64,000 nt of DNA from Xanthomonas arboricola pv. populi. GTDB lineage: Bacteria > Pseudomonadota > Gammaproteobacteria > Xanthomonadales > Xanthomonadaceae. The position numbers were made by a program, and so were the translations under genes. The stretch covers positions 532,975 to 596,974 of the forward strand of contig NZ_MDEB01000002.1 in NCBI RefSeq assembly GCF_002939945.1. The letters are read 5' to 3'. Positions 9,806-16,325 of the stretch are shown here, one piece after another (within the stretch, counting starts at the first letter, position 1; the number at the start of each line of letters is the position of its first letter). The notes beneath the pieces were generated by a model. That model had not been told where the DNA came from. It made no database searches and saw only the letters and a program-made list of their open reading frames with translations.

Positions 9806-10189
9806 GTGCAGTTGAAGACAACGTAGAAAAAACTACCGCGATCCGGCAGCGCGACCCGGCTCCTATCGCTTGGGTCACTCACCGGACGCAATCTGCCAAG
9901 CCCCTTCAAGGGCGAGCCGTACCTCATCCGCCCTTCGGGCACCTTCTATCGAAGGGAGAAGGAAAAATTAGGCGCTGCGCAGCAGCTGGAGTTTGCGCAG
10001 CGCACGCCCCGCCCAGACGCCGGCGTTGCAGCGCGGAGCAACACAGCAGTTCGTCCCGCCGCAGGCGACACATCTGCCGGCAAACGCAAGCACCCACCTG
10101 CAGCAATCGCTGCGATGTGGCGTCAACAAAACCGGGAAGAGAGTTTGCACATCCGGCGATTGCCGTGAAGCCTTGCGAACGAAGGCTTG
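9806..10189. other. Gene-free host segment bordering the prophage
   Basis: About 380 bases without a supportable gene, holding the short inverted-repeat element at 9922-9962 and ending at attL. Long frames in this stretch have Arg/Ala-rich shadow composition. Confidence 0.55.
9922..9962. repeat. Short inverted-repeat intergenic element
   Basis: CCTCATCCGCCCTTCGGGC is followed by a matching arm (CCCTTCG with CGAAGGG) and GAGAAGG. Elements of this wording are scattered between genes in xanthomonads and pseudomonads; that identity is from memory and was not searched. Confidence 0.5.
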
Positions 10190-10241
10190 GAAATGGTGGC
10201 CGAGGACGGAATCGAACCGCCGACACGGGGATTTTCAATCC
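10190..10241. repeat. attL, 52-bp core repeat
   Basis: This 52-base sequence is identical to 53386-53437 at the other end of the prophage. It carries the 3' 48 bases of a tRNA-Phe gene (CCA end at 10194) but no 5' half, so this is the displaced copy. Immediately right of it the sequence diverges (GGAACC against CCTGCT at attR). Confidence 0.95.
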
Positions 10242-10304
10242 GGAACCGCAAATCTAAGTAGCTGATCCTAAAGCTTTCCTCCAATTCAGCTGGAGGAAGC
10301 GGCA

Positions 10305-10784
10305 ATGAAACAGAAGGCTCTAACGCGGCATGACAAGCCGGCACTGGTGCAGAATTGGCTCAAGCTTTTGCTACTGACTTGGGCCATTTGGATCACCCCA
10401 GCAAGCGCCGCTCAACGGATGACCCACCTATCCATCGAACTCTCCGAACCCGGGGAGACGATGGATGACTTCATCCTCCGCATAGCGCCAAAGCTGAACA
10501 AGTTCACAGCGGACCTGCGCGCGGAAGTGTGCGGGACAATTCGCACAGAGCAGGGTCAGCATGCCGTGGACATCCGCACCTACCATGATCGGTACAGCTG
10601 CTTCGTCGAGCGAGATGGGCTGCCATACGTGCATACCCATCCGAGCCTGCTGAAGGATTGCTGGACCTTCAGCCTAGAAGACTGGAAGCGACCCGGGTAT
10701 TTGGTGACGGAGATAGGGGTCCGCTACCAGGACACTCGCCGCTCAAGAAAAATCAAGCCTCCAGTTGGCCGGACAGCGCGATGA
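10305..10784 (+). CDS. Secreted JAMM/DUF4329-like putative metallopeptidase
   Basis: A 159-residue protein with a signal peptide (basic start, hydrophobic LLLLTWAIWI, cleavage near ASA at 35). The mature part shows a JAMM-like metal-site pattern: Glu74 in RAEVCG, His110-x-His112 in YVHTHPS, then Ser123-x-x-Asp126 in FSLEDW, followed by PGYLVT as in DUF4329 proteins. Function is inferred from this pattern only. The rightward gene at 13111 is a homologue lacking these residues. It is probably lysogenic-conversion cargo next to attL. Confidence 0.65.
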   Translation: MKQKALTRHDKPALVQNWLKLLLLTWAIWITPASAAQRMTHLSIELSEPGETMDDFILRIAPKLNKFTADLRAEVCGTIRTEQGQHAVDIRTYHDRYSCFVERDGLPYVHTHPSLLKDCWTFSLEDWKRPGYLVTEIGVRYQDTRRSRKIKPPVGRTAR

Positions 10785-10789
10785 GAGAA

Positions 10790-11122
10790 TTACCTAGCCG
10801 AGTTACGTGCGAACTCGGCCGCCACTTCGAAGGCCTGAGCGATTGGCAGCGTCACAGGCGGCGGTATTACTGGGCTTCCGGCGATCGTCAGCCACACAGC
10901 TGCCCCAGCTTCCCCATTACGCCGAACCCTTGCCAGGACATCTGCCCCTCCTGGACCGACACGCAAAAGGCACCATTCGCCTCGATCGACGTCCCCGCCG
11001 ATGACGGGGTTGTGCCAGGTCATGTTGGGAGGGAGAGGCGGCAGCGTCACACCTTCGGGAGCAATGACGCTCGGCTCCTTAGATCGCTGAAGCGCAGCGC
11101 GGTGCGCAGATCGGGATGGCAT
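10790..11122 (-). CDS. Hypothetical prophage protein
   Basis: A 110-residue leftward frame, Pro-rich near the start and with ordinary composition afterwards. It lies 31 bases after the SRAP gene and may be its operon partner. No domain is recognised. It nearly abuts the convergent secreted gene at 10784. Confidence 0.5.
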   Translation of the reverse strand: MPSRSAHRAALQRSKEPSVIAPEGVTLPPLPPNMTWHNPVIGGDVDRGEWCLLRVGPGGADVLARVRRNGEAGAAVWLTIAGSPVIPPPVTLPIAQAFEVAAEFARNSAR

Positions 11123-11153
11123 GGCTATCTATCCTGGTTGTGGCTGCTGCTGG

Positions 11154-12080
11154 TCACGCTGCTAGCCGGTGTTCGTAGAACGGGTGCCGCTTGTCGTCGA
11201 AGATGGCGTACAGCGCATCCAGGTTGCGCGGACCCGGATTGAGCCAGGCGTCGACGTGCTCGGGCTTGATGTTGATGATCGTCCGATCGTGGCCAGCGGC
11301 GGCGACTTCCGGCTCTGGCTCATCGGTGATCGCGGCGAACGACAGCAGGTCGGGCTCGATGCCTGCGGGATCGCGCCAGTGCGACCAGAGGCACGCCACA
11401 AGCATCGGCTCGCCGGTGCGCGGCACGAACTCGATGCGCTGGTTCTGCCCGTCTGGGCCTTCGACGTTCTCGTAGAACCGCTCGGCCACCATCAACCCGT
11501 GGGTGTAGCCGAACTGCCGGCGCCAGAAGCCTTCCAGGTTGTCCCGGCGGGCGTTGTAGGTGCCAGGAAATTTCCGGTCGTACATTGCCGGCGTGCCGGC
11601 CGGGCGGCATTGGTAGCGCATCGGCTTGACGACACGCTGGCCGTTCTCGAACACCAGCACCGGGCAATAGACGCCCGGGAATATCCGGCTGTCGTCCTGA
11701 CCCCGCGTGCCCTTGAGCGTGTCGAGGCGCCGCTGGGCCTGCTGGATCTTGTTCGTGCCAATGCGCACGTCCTCGCGCGCTTTCTTCGTTTCCTTGAGCT
11801 GCAGCGCCCGCTCGGCATCGCCGACACGGCGCTTCTGGTCGAAGATCTCACGGGTGAGCGTGTCTGCCTCGGCCGCGTCCGCCGCGCGCAGGTTCTCCTG
11901 CAGCTCAGGCGGGCCGATCTCCAGCAACTCACGCACCATCGCACGTGGCGCCTTGATGCGACGCGCCTGGGCACCCTCGCCCCACCAGAAGGTCTTCACA
12001 TAGGTGTCGATGTCCATCACGGCGCCGAACGCCCGCTGGAACTCTTTGAACTCGGCTCGGATCAGCGCGGAGTAACACAT
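11154..12080 (-). CDS. SRAP-domain protein (YedK/HMCES-type abasic-site DNA crosslinker)
   Basis: A 308-residue protein starting MCYS, so Cys2 becomes the N-terminal nucleophile after Met removal. Further family residues are Asn176 and Arg178 (YNARRDNLEGFW), Glu200 (LMVAERFYE) and His264 (AAGHDRTIINI). Known SRAP proteins cap abasic sites in single-stranded DNA through a thiazolidine link. Residues about 50-125 form a charged, helix-prone insertion not present in the short YedK form (about 220 residues), which pushes the Asn-Ala-Arg motif far downstream. It is the main gene of a leftward cargo operon in the left arm. Confidence 0.88.
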   Translation of the reverse strand: MCYSALIRAEFKEFQRAFGAVMDIDTYVKTFWWGEGAQARRIKAPRAMVRELLEIGPPELQENLRAADAAEADTLTREIFDQKRRVGDAERALQLKETKKAREDVRIGTNKIQQAQRRLDTLKGTRGQDDSRIFPGVYCPVLVFENGQRVVKPMRYQCRPAGTPAMYDRKFPGTYNARRDNLEGFWRRQFGYTHGLMVAERFYENVEGPDGQNQRIEFVPRTGEPMLVACLWSHWRDPAGIEPDLLSFAAITDEPEPEVAAAGHDRTIINIKPEHVDAWLNPGPRNLDALYAIFDDKRHPFYEHRLAA

Positions 12081-12089
12081 GGCCGCCTC

Positions 12090-12314
12090 TTAACAGTCGC
12101 GGTCGGTATCTTGGAGGCCATGCCAGGCCAAGATCTCATCGAGCCGCCGGGAGACGAATTGGGCATCCTCGCCCGTGATGGCGCCGTCCTCAATGACGTC
12201 CGCCATGCCGGCAAAGGCCTGCCAGAAGTGGCAACGGTCGGGGCTGCTCTGCAGCAGCGCCGGCACAGCAGCGTCTAGGTGATCAAGGTGCGTCCGGAGT
12301 TGGGCTCTGTCCAT
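12090..12314 (-). CDS. Small hypothetical protein upstream of SRAP gene
   Basis: A 74-residue acidic, helix-prone protein ending nine bases before the SRAP start, so probably the same transcript. No domain recognised. The composition (Asp, His, Trp, Phe) is protein-like. Confidence 0.6.
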   Translation of the reverse strand: MDRAQLRTHLDHLDAAVPALLQSSPDRCHFWQAFAGMADVIEDGAITGEDAQFVSRRLDEILAWHGLQDTDRDC

Positions 12315-12373
12315 ACCCGCAGTATCGGCAGCACCGTCTCAGGACATGAGACAGGTGGCCGTAGACTGCTGGC

Positions 12374-12577
12374 ATGGACACCACCACCCCCAGCCTCTTC
12401 GAACAGCTGCAGCAGCGCCTGGCGGCCACGTCCGAACCGCTGGAAGTCCTCAACCAGTTCGAGGCGGGGTTGCTGTTTGCCTTCCCTGGCGAGGCGGCCG
12501 TGATCGTCGAGCTGGTCACATCCTGGGGTCATCGTCTGGGCGTACTCACACACGACGACCTTGAGGGTTACGTATAG
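12374..12577 (+). CDS. Small hypothetical protein
   Basis: A 67-residue rightward frame, MDTTTPSLFEQLQQRL to LEGYV, acidic and helix-prone in its first half. It is divergent from the SRAP operon across a 59-base gap. No family recognised. Confidence 0.55.
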   Translation: MDTTTPSLFEQLQQRLAATSEPLEVLNQFEAGLLFAFPGEAAVIVELVTSWGHRLGVLTHDDLEGYV

Positions 12578-12720
12578 GGTGCCGGCTGGGCGCTGCTCAG
12601 GCGCCTCGCGGGTTGAGCGGCCATCTTGGCACCGCGACCGGCAGATGTAGATTGGCAGCCACATGGTATTTTCCATATCGGCCTGTTACCCATCTTGAGG
12701 TCAGAATTGCCCGATGGTGC

Positions 12721-12900
12721 TTACGCAGGCAGTTCGATCCTCATCCAGTGCGTGACGCCCTCGATCTCATGCACCTCGTCCCAATAGAAGCGCGCGCATC
12801 GGTGCACTGCCTCACTCCAGAAACGATGGACGTCGAACGTGAGGACTGTTTCGTCCTCAGCAGGCATCTCGCAACCAGGTCCGATTTTGATCCATTCCAT
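12721..12900 (-). CDS. DUF551-like small phage protein
   Basis: A 59-residue protein with the pattern of DUF551 phage proteins: MEWIKIG near the start, an acidic segment before VLTFDV, and VTHWMRIELP at the end. The ATG at 12900 was chosen because the protein signature begins there. Function of the family is unknown. Confidence 0.65.
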   Translation of the reverse strand: MEWIKIGPGCEMPAEDETVLTFDVHRFWSEAVHRCARFYWDEVHEIEGVTHWMRIELPA

Positions 12901-13110
12901 GGTCGTCTCCGTGATCAGCTGGCCAAGGCATCTTATCGAATCGGGACCGCTCAATCATGAGCCGCGTCCGGCTTTTTACCAACCAGCCGGAGCGTGCGGG
13001 CATAGCTCAAATGAACGTTTTTTTGCATGTGCGGGCCAAGCATCTTGGCGTTGCGCCGAGATGACCTCGCGCCGCCGGCACTGACCGGCGCAGCACATTC
13101 GGAGAACGTA

Positions 13111-13551
13111 ATGCACGCACTGCTGATCACCGCCGCCGCGGCGCTTCTTGGCGTCGCCATCCCTGCCGCTGCCGGCGAACCCAGTCAGTTCGGCCGCACC
13201 GCCCAGCTGTACCAAGAAACGTCTACCAACGGCGAGACGCTGGACGCCTTTGTCGTTCGCATCGCGCCACGCGCCCGTGCTGCATCCGTCAGCACGCGGG
13301 CGATCGTTTGCGGCGAGATACTGGGCAGCGGCCCCTACACCCTGGCACTCAAGACCGATGGCTATCCCGACGACTGCCGCGTGCCGAAAACCGCCGCACC
13401 TTATGTGCTGGTGAACGGAATTGCCAAGGACGCGCGCGCGGACCACTTCTCGATCGCCAACCGGTTCCGGCCCGGCTATCTGGTCACTCCGTGGAGCATC
13501 AAGTTCCAGGACCGTAGTGGAGTGCGCAAGGTCGGCGCCGTCGGTCGTTGA
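13111..13551 (+). CDS. Secreted paralogue of the JAMM-like protein, metal site lost
   Basis: A 146-residue protein with a signal peptide (MHALLITAAAALLGVAIPAAAG). It aligns along its length with the protein at 10305: GETLDAFVVRIAP, RAIVCGEI, FRPGYLVTP and a C-terminal VGR are shared. At the metal-site positions it has Ile65 instead of Glu, VNG instead of the HTH pair, and Asn117 instead of Asp, so it should not bind metal. It may be an inactive partner, an immunity-type protein or a structural relative. Confidence 0.7.
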   Translation: MHALLITAAAALLGVAIPAAAGEPSQFGRTAQLYQETSTNGETLDAFVVRIAPRARAASVSTRAIVCGEILGSGPYTLALKTDGYPDDCRVPKTAAPYVLVNGIAKDARADHFSIANRFRPGYLVTPWSIKFQDRSGVRKVGAVGR

Positions 13552-13642
13552 GGCAGCACCTCAGCTGGTCAGGCCGGAGGTTGCTCGGCCTTCGCCAGAC
13601 TGGCTGCGAAAGCTACGTGCTGTAGATATTGCCGAATGCCGC

Positions 13643-13674
13643 GCCGGCGGGCCAGAGTCTCCTGACCCGCCGGC
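13643..13674. terminator. Hairpin between convergent genes
   Basis: A 9-bp stem GCCGGCGGG/CCCGCCGGC, with further CAG/CTG pairing inside the loop, lies between the convergent genes ending at 13551 and 13718. It lacks a T-run and probably acts on both strands. Confidence 0.5.
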
Positions 13675-13717
13675 AAACTACACACGAATCTATCGTGACT
13701 TCGACAAGCGAAGAGAA

Positions 13718-14275
13718 TCAGAGCCAGATGTAGCCGATGATTCCGTCGCTCGCGGGGAACCTCACATTTTCGCAGTTCACGTCCAAGGTTTCGAAGTGAT
13801 CGGCCCAATTACCGGGCTGCAGCCCACCGCGCATGCAGCGATAGAGCGGCACCGTGCCGGGAAGCTGCGTTGATGCAACATACCCGGTGATAGGCAGAGA
13901 CGACGGGTACGGGACCTGGCCTTCGCAGTTCGGGTCACGGGAAGTGAACCGATCGCGATAGTCGCTGGTGATGCACGCGTAAAGCGTGTGCCCACCGGCA
14001 AACGGCGTGAACGAAATGAACCCGAGTACACCCTGACGCTTGCCTGGATGACTTTGTCCCACAGTCGTGATTGGCCTAGCCGAGAACGTGTCATTTTGGA
14101 AATACCAGCGTTCGAGCGAAACAAGCGTCACTCCGTCCGGCACGAGTGCTGGCTGCGCCGCAGCCTCGGCTGCAACACGTGAAGTCACTCCAAGATATCG
14201 AACGTCCTGCGCAGCGGCGTTACAAGTGGCAGCGAGGGCGAGCCCAGCCGCCGCAGCGATGAAAAAGTTTTTCAT
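13718..14275 (-). CDS. Secreted two-repeat protein, possible ligand binder
   Basis: A 185-residue protein with a signal peptide (MKNFFIAAAAGLALAATCNAAA). The mature part holds two related units of about 45-50 residues: LYACITSDYRDRFTSRDPNCEGQ...GYV and LYRCMRG...DHFETLDVNCENV...GYIW. The LY-C...HF-S-D-CEG...GY wording occurs in many secreted proteins as tandem units of a beta-rich, possibly sugar-binding fold; that assignment is from memory. It lies beyond the tail genes in the same orientation, so it is probably cargo. Confidence 0.65.
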   Translation of the reverse strand: MKNFFIAAAAGLALAATCNAAAQDVRYLGVTSRVAAEAAAQPALVPDGVTLVSLERWYFQNDTFSARPITTVGQSHPGKRQGVLGFISFTPFAGGHTLYACITSDYRDRFTSRDPNCEGQVPYPSSLPITGYVASTQLPGTVPLYRCMRGGLQPGNWADHFETLDVNCENVRFPASDGIIGYIWL

Positions 14276-14387
14276 TACAAGTCCTTTAGATCCATGCGAA
14301 CTCACTGTCCGCCGATCGAGCATAGCAAAGGCACGCTTGTTTATGTCAGCTGCAAAGCGACAAGACGGCCGGGCTAATTCGCCGGAT

Positions 14388-15044
14388 CTAAGCGCCCGCC
14401 AACTCCGCTGCAGCAACCGTAACGTTCGATGCAATCGCCGCATCGGTCGCAGCTTTGATCAGCGCCTTAAGCTTCCAGCCGGCTAGGTCCTGCGTCGCCT
14501 CCGCTCCTGGATAGCGGATGGCGTAGGTCGGCGCAATCAGGTCGGCGATCGGCGCCGCAAGCACGCCGAGGACTGCACCGCGGTCCTCGACCTGGAACGT
14601 CACGGTGCCGGTGTCGTTGGTCGGATTCCAGATGATGGTGATCTGATGCGCGAGCGGGTCCGCATCGGGATCGGGTGTCACCACGTCCGCATCGTAGGCG
14701 GCGCGGGTAGCCGCCTTGATGCCCAGCAGCAGATGCATGCCAGGCTCGGTGAACGTCTCGCCCGGCACCTCCACGGACTTGCCAGTCGCCGGATCAATAT
14801 CAGTCGTGGCCGGCGCGGTGATGTCGTGGCTGCGGCCGATCAGGTCGCTGATCTGCACCGTGAGTACGCGCAGGAAGAAGCGCTCCAGCGTCTGCGTCCA
14901 GCCATCGGGATGTGGCTTGGTGGTCATCTGCTCGAGATGGAACTCGACCGGCCCGTCGTTGGTCACCGGGTCCCATCGGATCTCGATGCGCGGCGACACG
15001 ATCTTGGTCTGCGTGCCGAAGGTAGGGTTTTCGCTGATGATCAT
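14388..15044 (-). CDS. Phage tail-tip region protein, unknown
   Basis: A 218-residue protein with two similar halves (EIRWDPVTNDGPVEFHLEQ against TIIWNPTNDTGTVTFQVED), suggesting an internal duplication of a small beta domain. It is the last gene of the leftward structural operon and overlaps the previous gene by ATGA. Probably a tail-fibre or baseplate accessory protein, by position. Confidence 0.65.
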   Translation of the reverse strand: MIISENPTFGTQTKIVSPRIEIRWDPVTNDGPVEFHLEQMTTKPHPDGWTQTLERFFLRVLTVQISDLIGRSHDITAPATTDIDPATGKSVEVPGETFTEPGMHLLLGIKAATRAAYDADVVTPDPDADPLAHQITIIWNPTNDTGTVTFQVEDRGAVLGVLAAPIADLIAPTYAIRYPGAEATQDLAGWKLKALIKAATDAAIASNVTVAAAELAGA

Positions 15045-15307
15045 TTGGCTACCTCCATTCCTTCCAGAGGGCCGTCGATCCACGCCATGATTCCCATGCC
15101 GCGCACGGAAATTACATAGGTATCCCAGCCGGTTCGCTCATCCAAACCACTGCCGTACTTCTTGACACTGACCATGTCTGGCGTGACCACGAAGGCCCCA
15201 CCGCTGTCCCCGCGCAGAAATTCTACGACGGCACCGAGTGTCGGTTCGATGTTTCGGCAGTTGGCCATGGCGTCCGCCAAGGCCCCACGGTGAGGTCGAA
15301 TCTTCAT
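15041..15307 (-). CDS. Hypothetical tail-region protein
   Basis: An 88-residue protein, MKIRPHRGALADAM to GMEVAK, overlapping the next gene by ATGA. No family recognised. Its position puts it with the tail-tip and fibre genes. Confidence 0.6.
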   Translation of the reverse strand: MKIRPHRGALADAMANCRNIEPTLGAVVEFLRGDSGGAFVVTPDMVSVKKYGSGLDERTGWDTYVISVRGMGIMAWIDGPLEGMEVAK

Positions 15308-15336
15308 GCTATTTCCAGTGTGACACGTGATCATAA

Positions 15337-16014
15337 TTAGTATCCGGTGACGTCGAGGATGGGAGAGCGCACCCAGGCCTGGCCGTAGTTGCCAGGGGGC
15401 GGCTGGGGAGTTCCGCTAGTGCCTGTGCGCAGATCCTGGGCGGTATCAATGGTGGCAATCGACGCGACATTGCCGTTGATATTGACCACGCCCTTGCGCC
15501 ACAACTGCTGCACCTGCCATTGCGGGCCGCCGCCGACCAGGCCGCCGATAGCCAGCATGATGTTGCCGGTGGAGCCGGCCAGCGCGGCGTAGGTGCGGCC
15601 TGCCGGCAAGGTGATCGACCCACCCTGATTGGCATTGCCCTGCAGCAGCCCGCGCACTTTCATGTACTTGAGGGTGGCATCAAAATGCACCTCGTCGGTG
15701 TCGGGATTGGTGACCACCAAATAGTCTCGCCGCCCGAAGTTCGGATAGTCGAAGACCATGGCACTGAAGCTGCCGCTGGTGGTGAAACCGGTGAAAGTGA
15801 AGCTGTTCCCGCTCTGGGTTCGCGTTGCAAGCGTGGCATTGTTCTCACCCAGAAACGCAAGAACTGGATTGGTGCCGGTGACCGTCAGGCTCCACGTCTT
15901 CAAGACGCCACTACCGGTCGGTGTGATCGTCTGCGTGGACGCCTTCGCCAAATTCTTCCATGTCTCGGAGATCACGACCCGATTCGGGCCGGCCTCGAAG
16001 ATTGCATAGGCCAT
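15337..16014 (-). CDS. Putative tail fibre/tip accessory protein
   Basis: A 225-residue protein rich in Gly, Thr, Ser and Asn with beta-strand character, as in phage surface proteins. It overlaps the preceding gene as TGATG, follows the J-like gene, and has no signal peptide. Probably displayed at the tail tip; no domain recognised. Confidence 0.65.
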   Translation of the reverse strand: MAYAIFEAGPNRVVISETWKNLAKASTQTITPTGSGVLKTWSLTVTGTNPVLAFLGENNATLATRTQSGNSFTFTGFTTSGSFSAMVFDYPNFGRRDYLVVTNPDTDEVHFDATLKYMKVRGLLQGNANQGGSITLPAGRTYAALAGSTGNIMLAIGGLVGGGPQWQVQQLWRKGVVNINGNVASIATIDTAQDLRTGTSGTPQPPPGNYGQAWVRSPILDVTGY

Positions 16015-16325
16015 CAGAACCTCCCATAGAACAGAGTGCCGCCGGCTCGCGCACCGAAGTTCGCCGCCGCCGACGACCAACTGATCGTGTTGCCGTCATC
16101 GCTGACGTACGGCAGCAGGCTGTTGCCTGCGCCGGTGTCGGCTACGAACCAGTAGTACAACTGGTTGGCGCTTCCGGTCACTGGCACCGGCACGGAGCCA
16201 TTGCTGCCGCTCGCGATCGCGACAGCGCCCATGTGCTGTGTCAGCAGATCCGAGTCGGCCTGATCGGTGATCTGCAAGAGCACGACGCCGGTGTCGGCGT
16301 CGTTGATGATCAGGACGTTGGTCAT
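16014..16325 (-). CDS. Small tail protein after the J-like gene
   Basis: A 103-residue protein, MTNVLIINDADTGVVLLQ to LFYGRF, overlapping the J-like gene by ATGA and the next gene by TGATG. The beta-rich composition fits a tail-tip accessory protein; no family recognised. Confidence 0.65.
   Translation of the reverse strand: MTNVLIINDADTGVVLLQITDQADSDLLTQHMGAVAIASGSNGSVPVPVTGSANQLYYWFVADTGAGNSLLPYVSDDGNTISWSSAAANFGARAGGTLFYGRF

Noticed and set aside
10190..10241. A second complete tRNA-Phe gene
   Set aside because: Only the 3' 48 bases are present; there is no 5' acceptor arm, D-arm or full anticodon stem.
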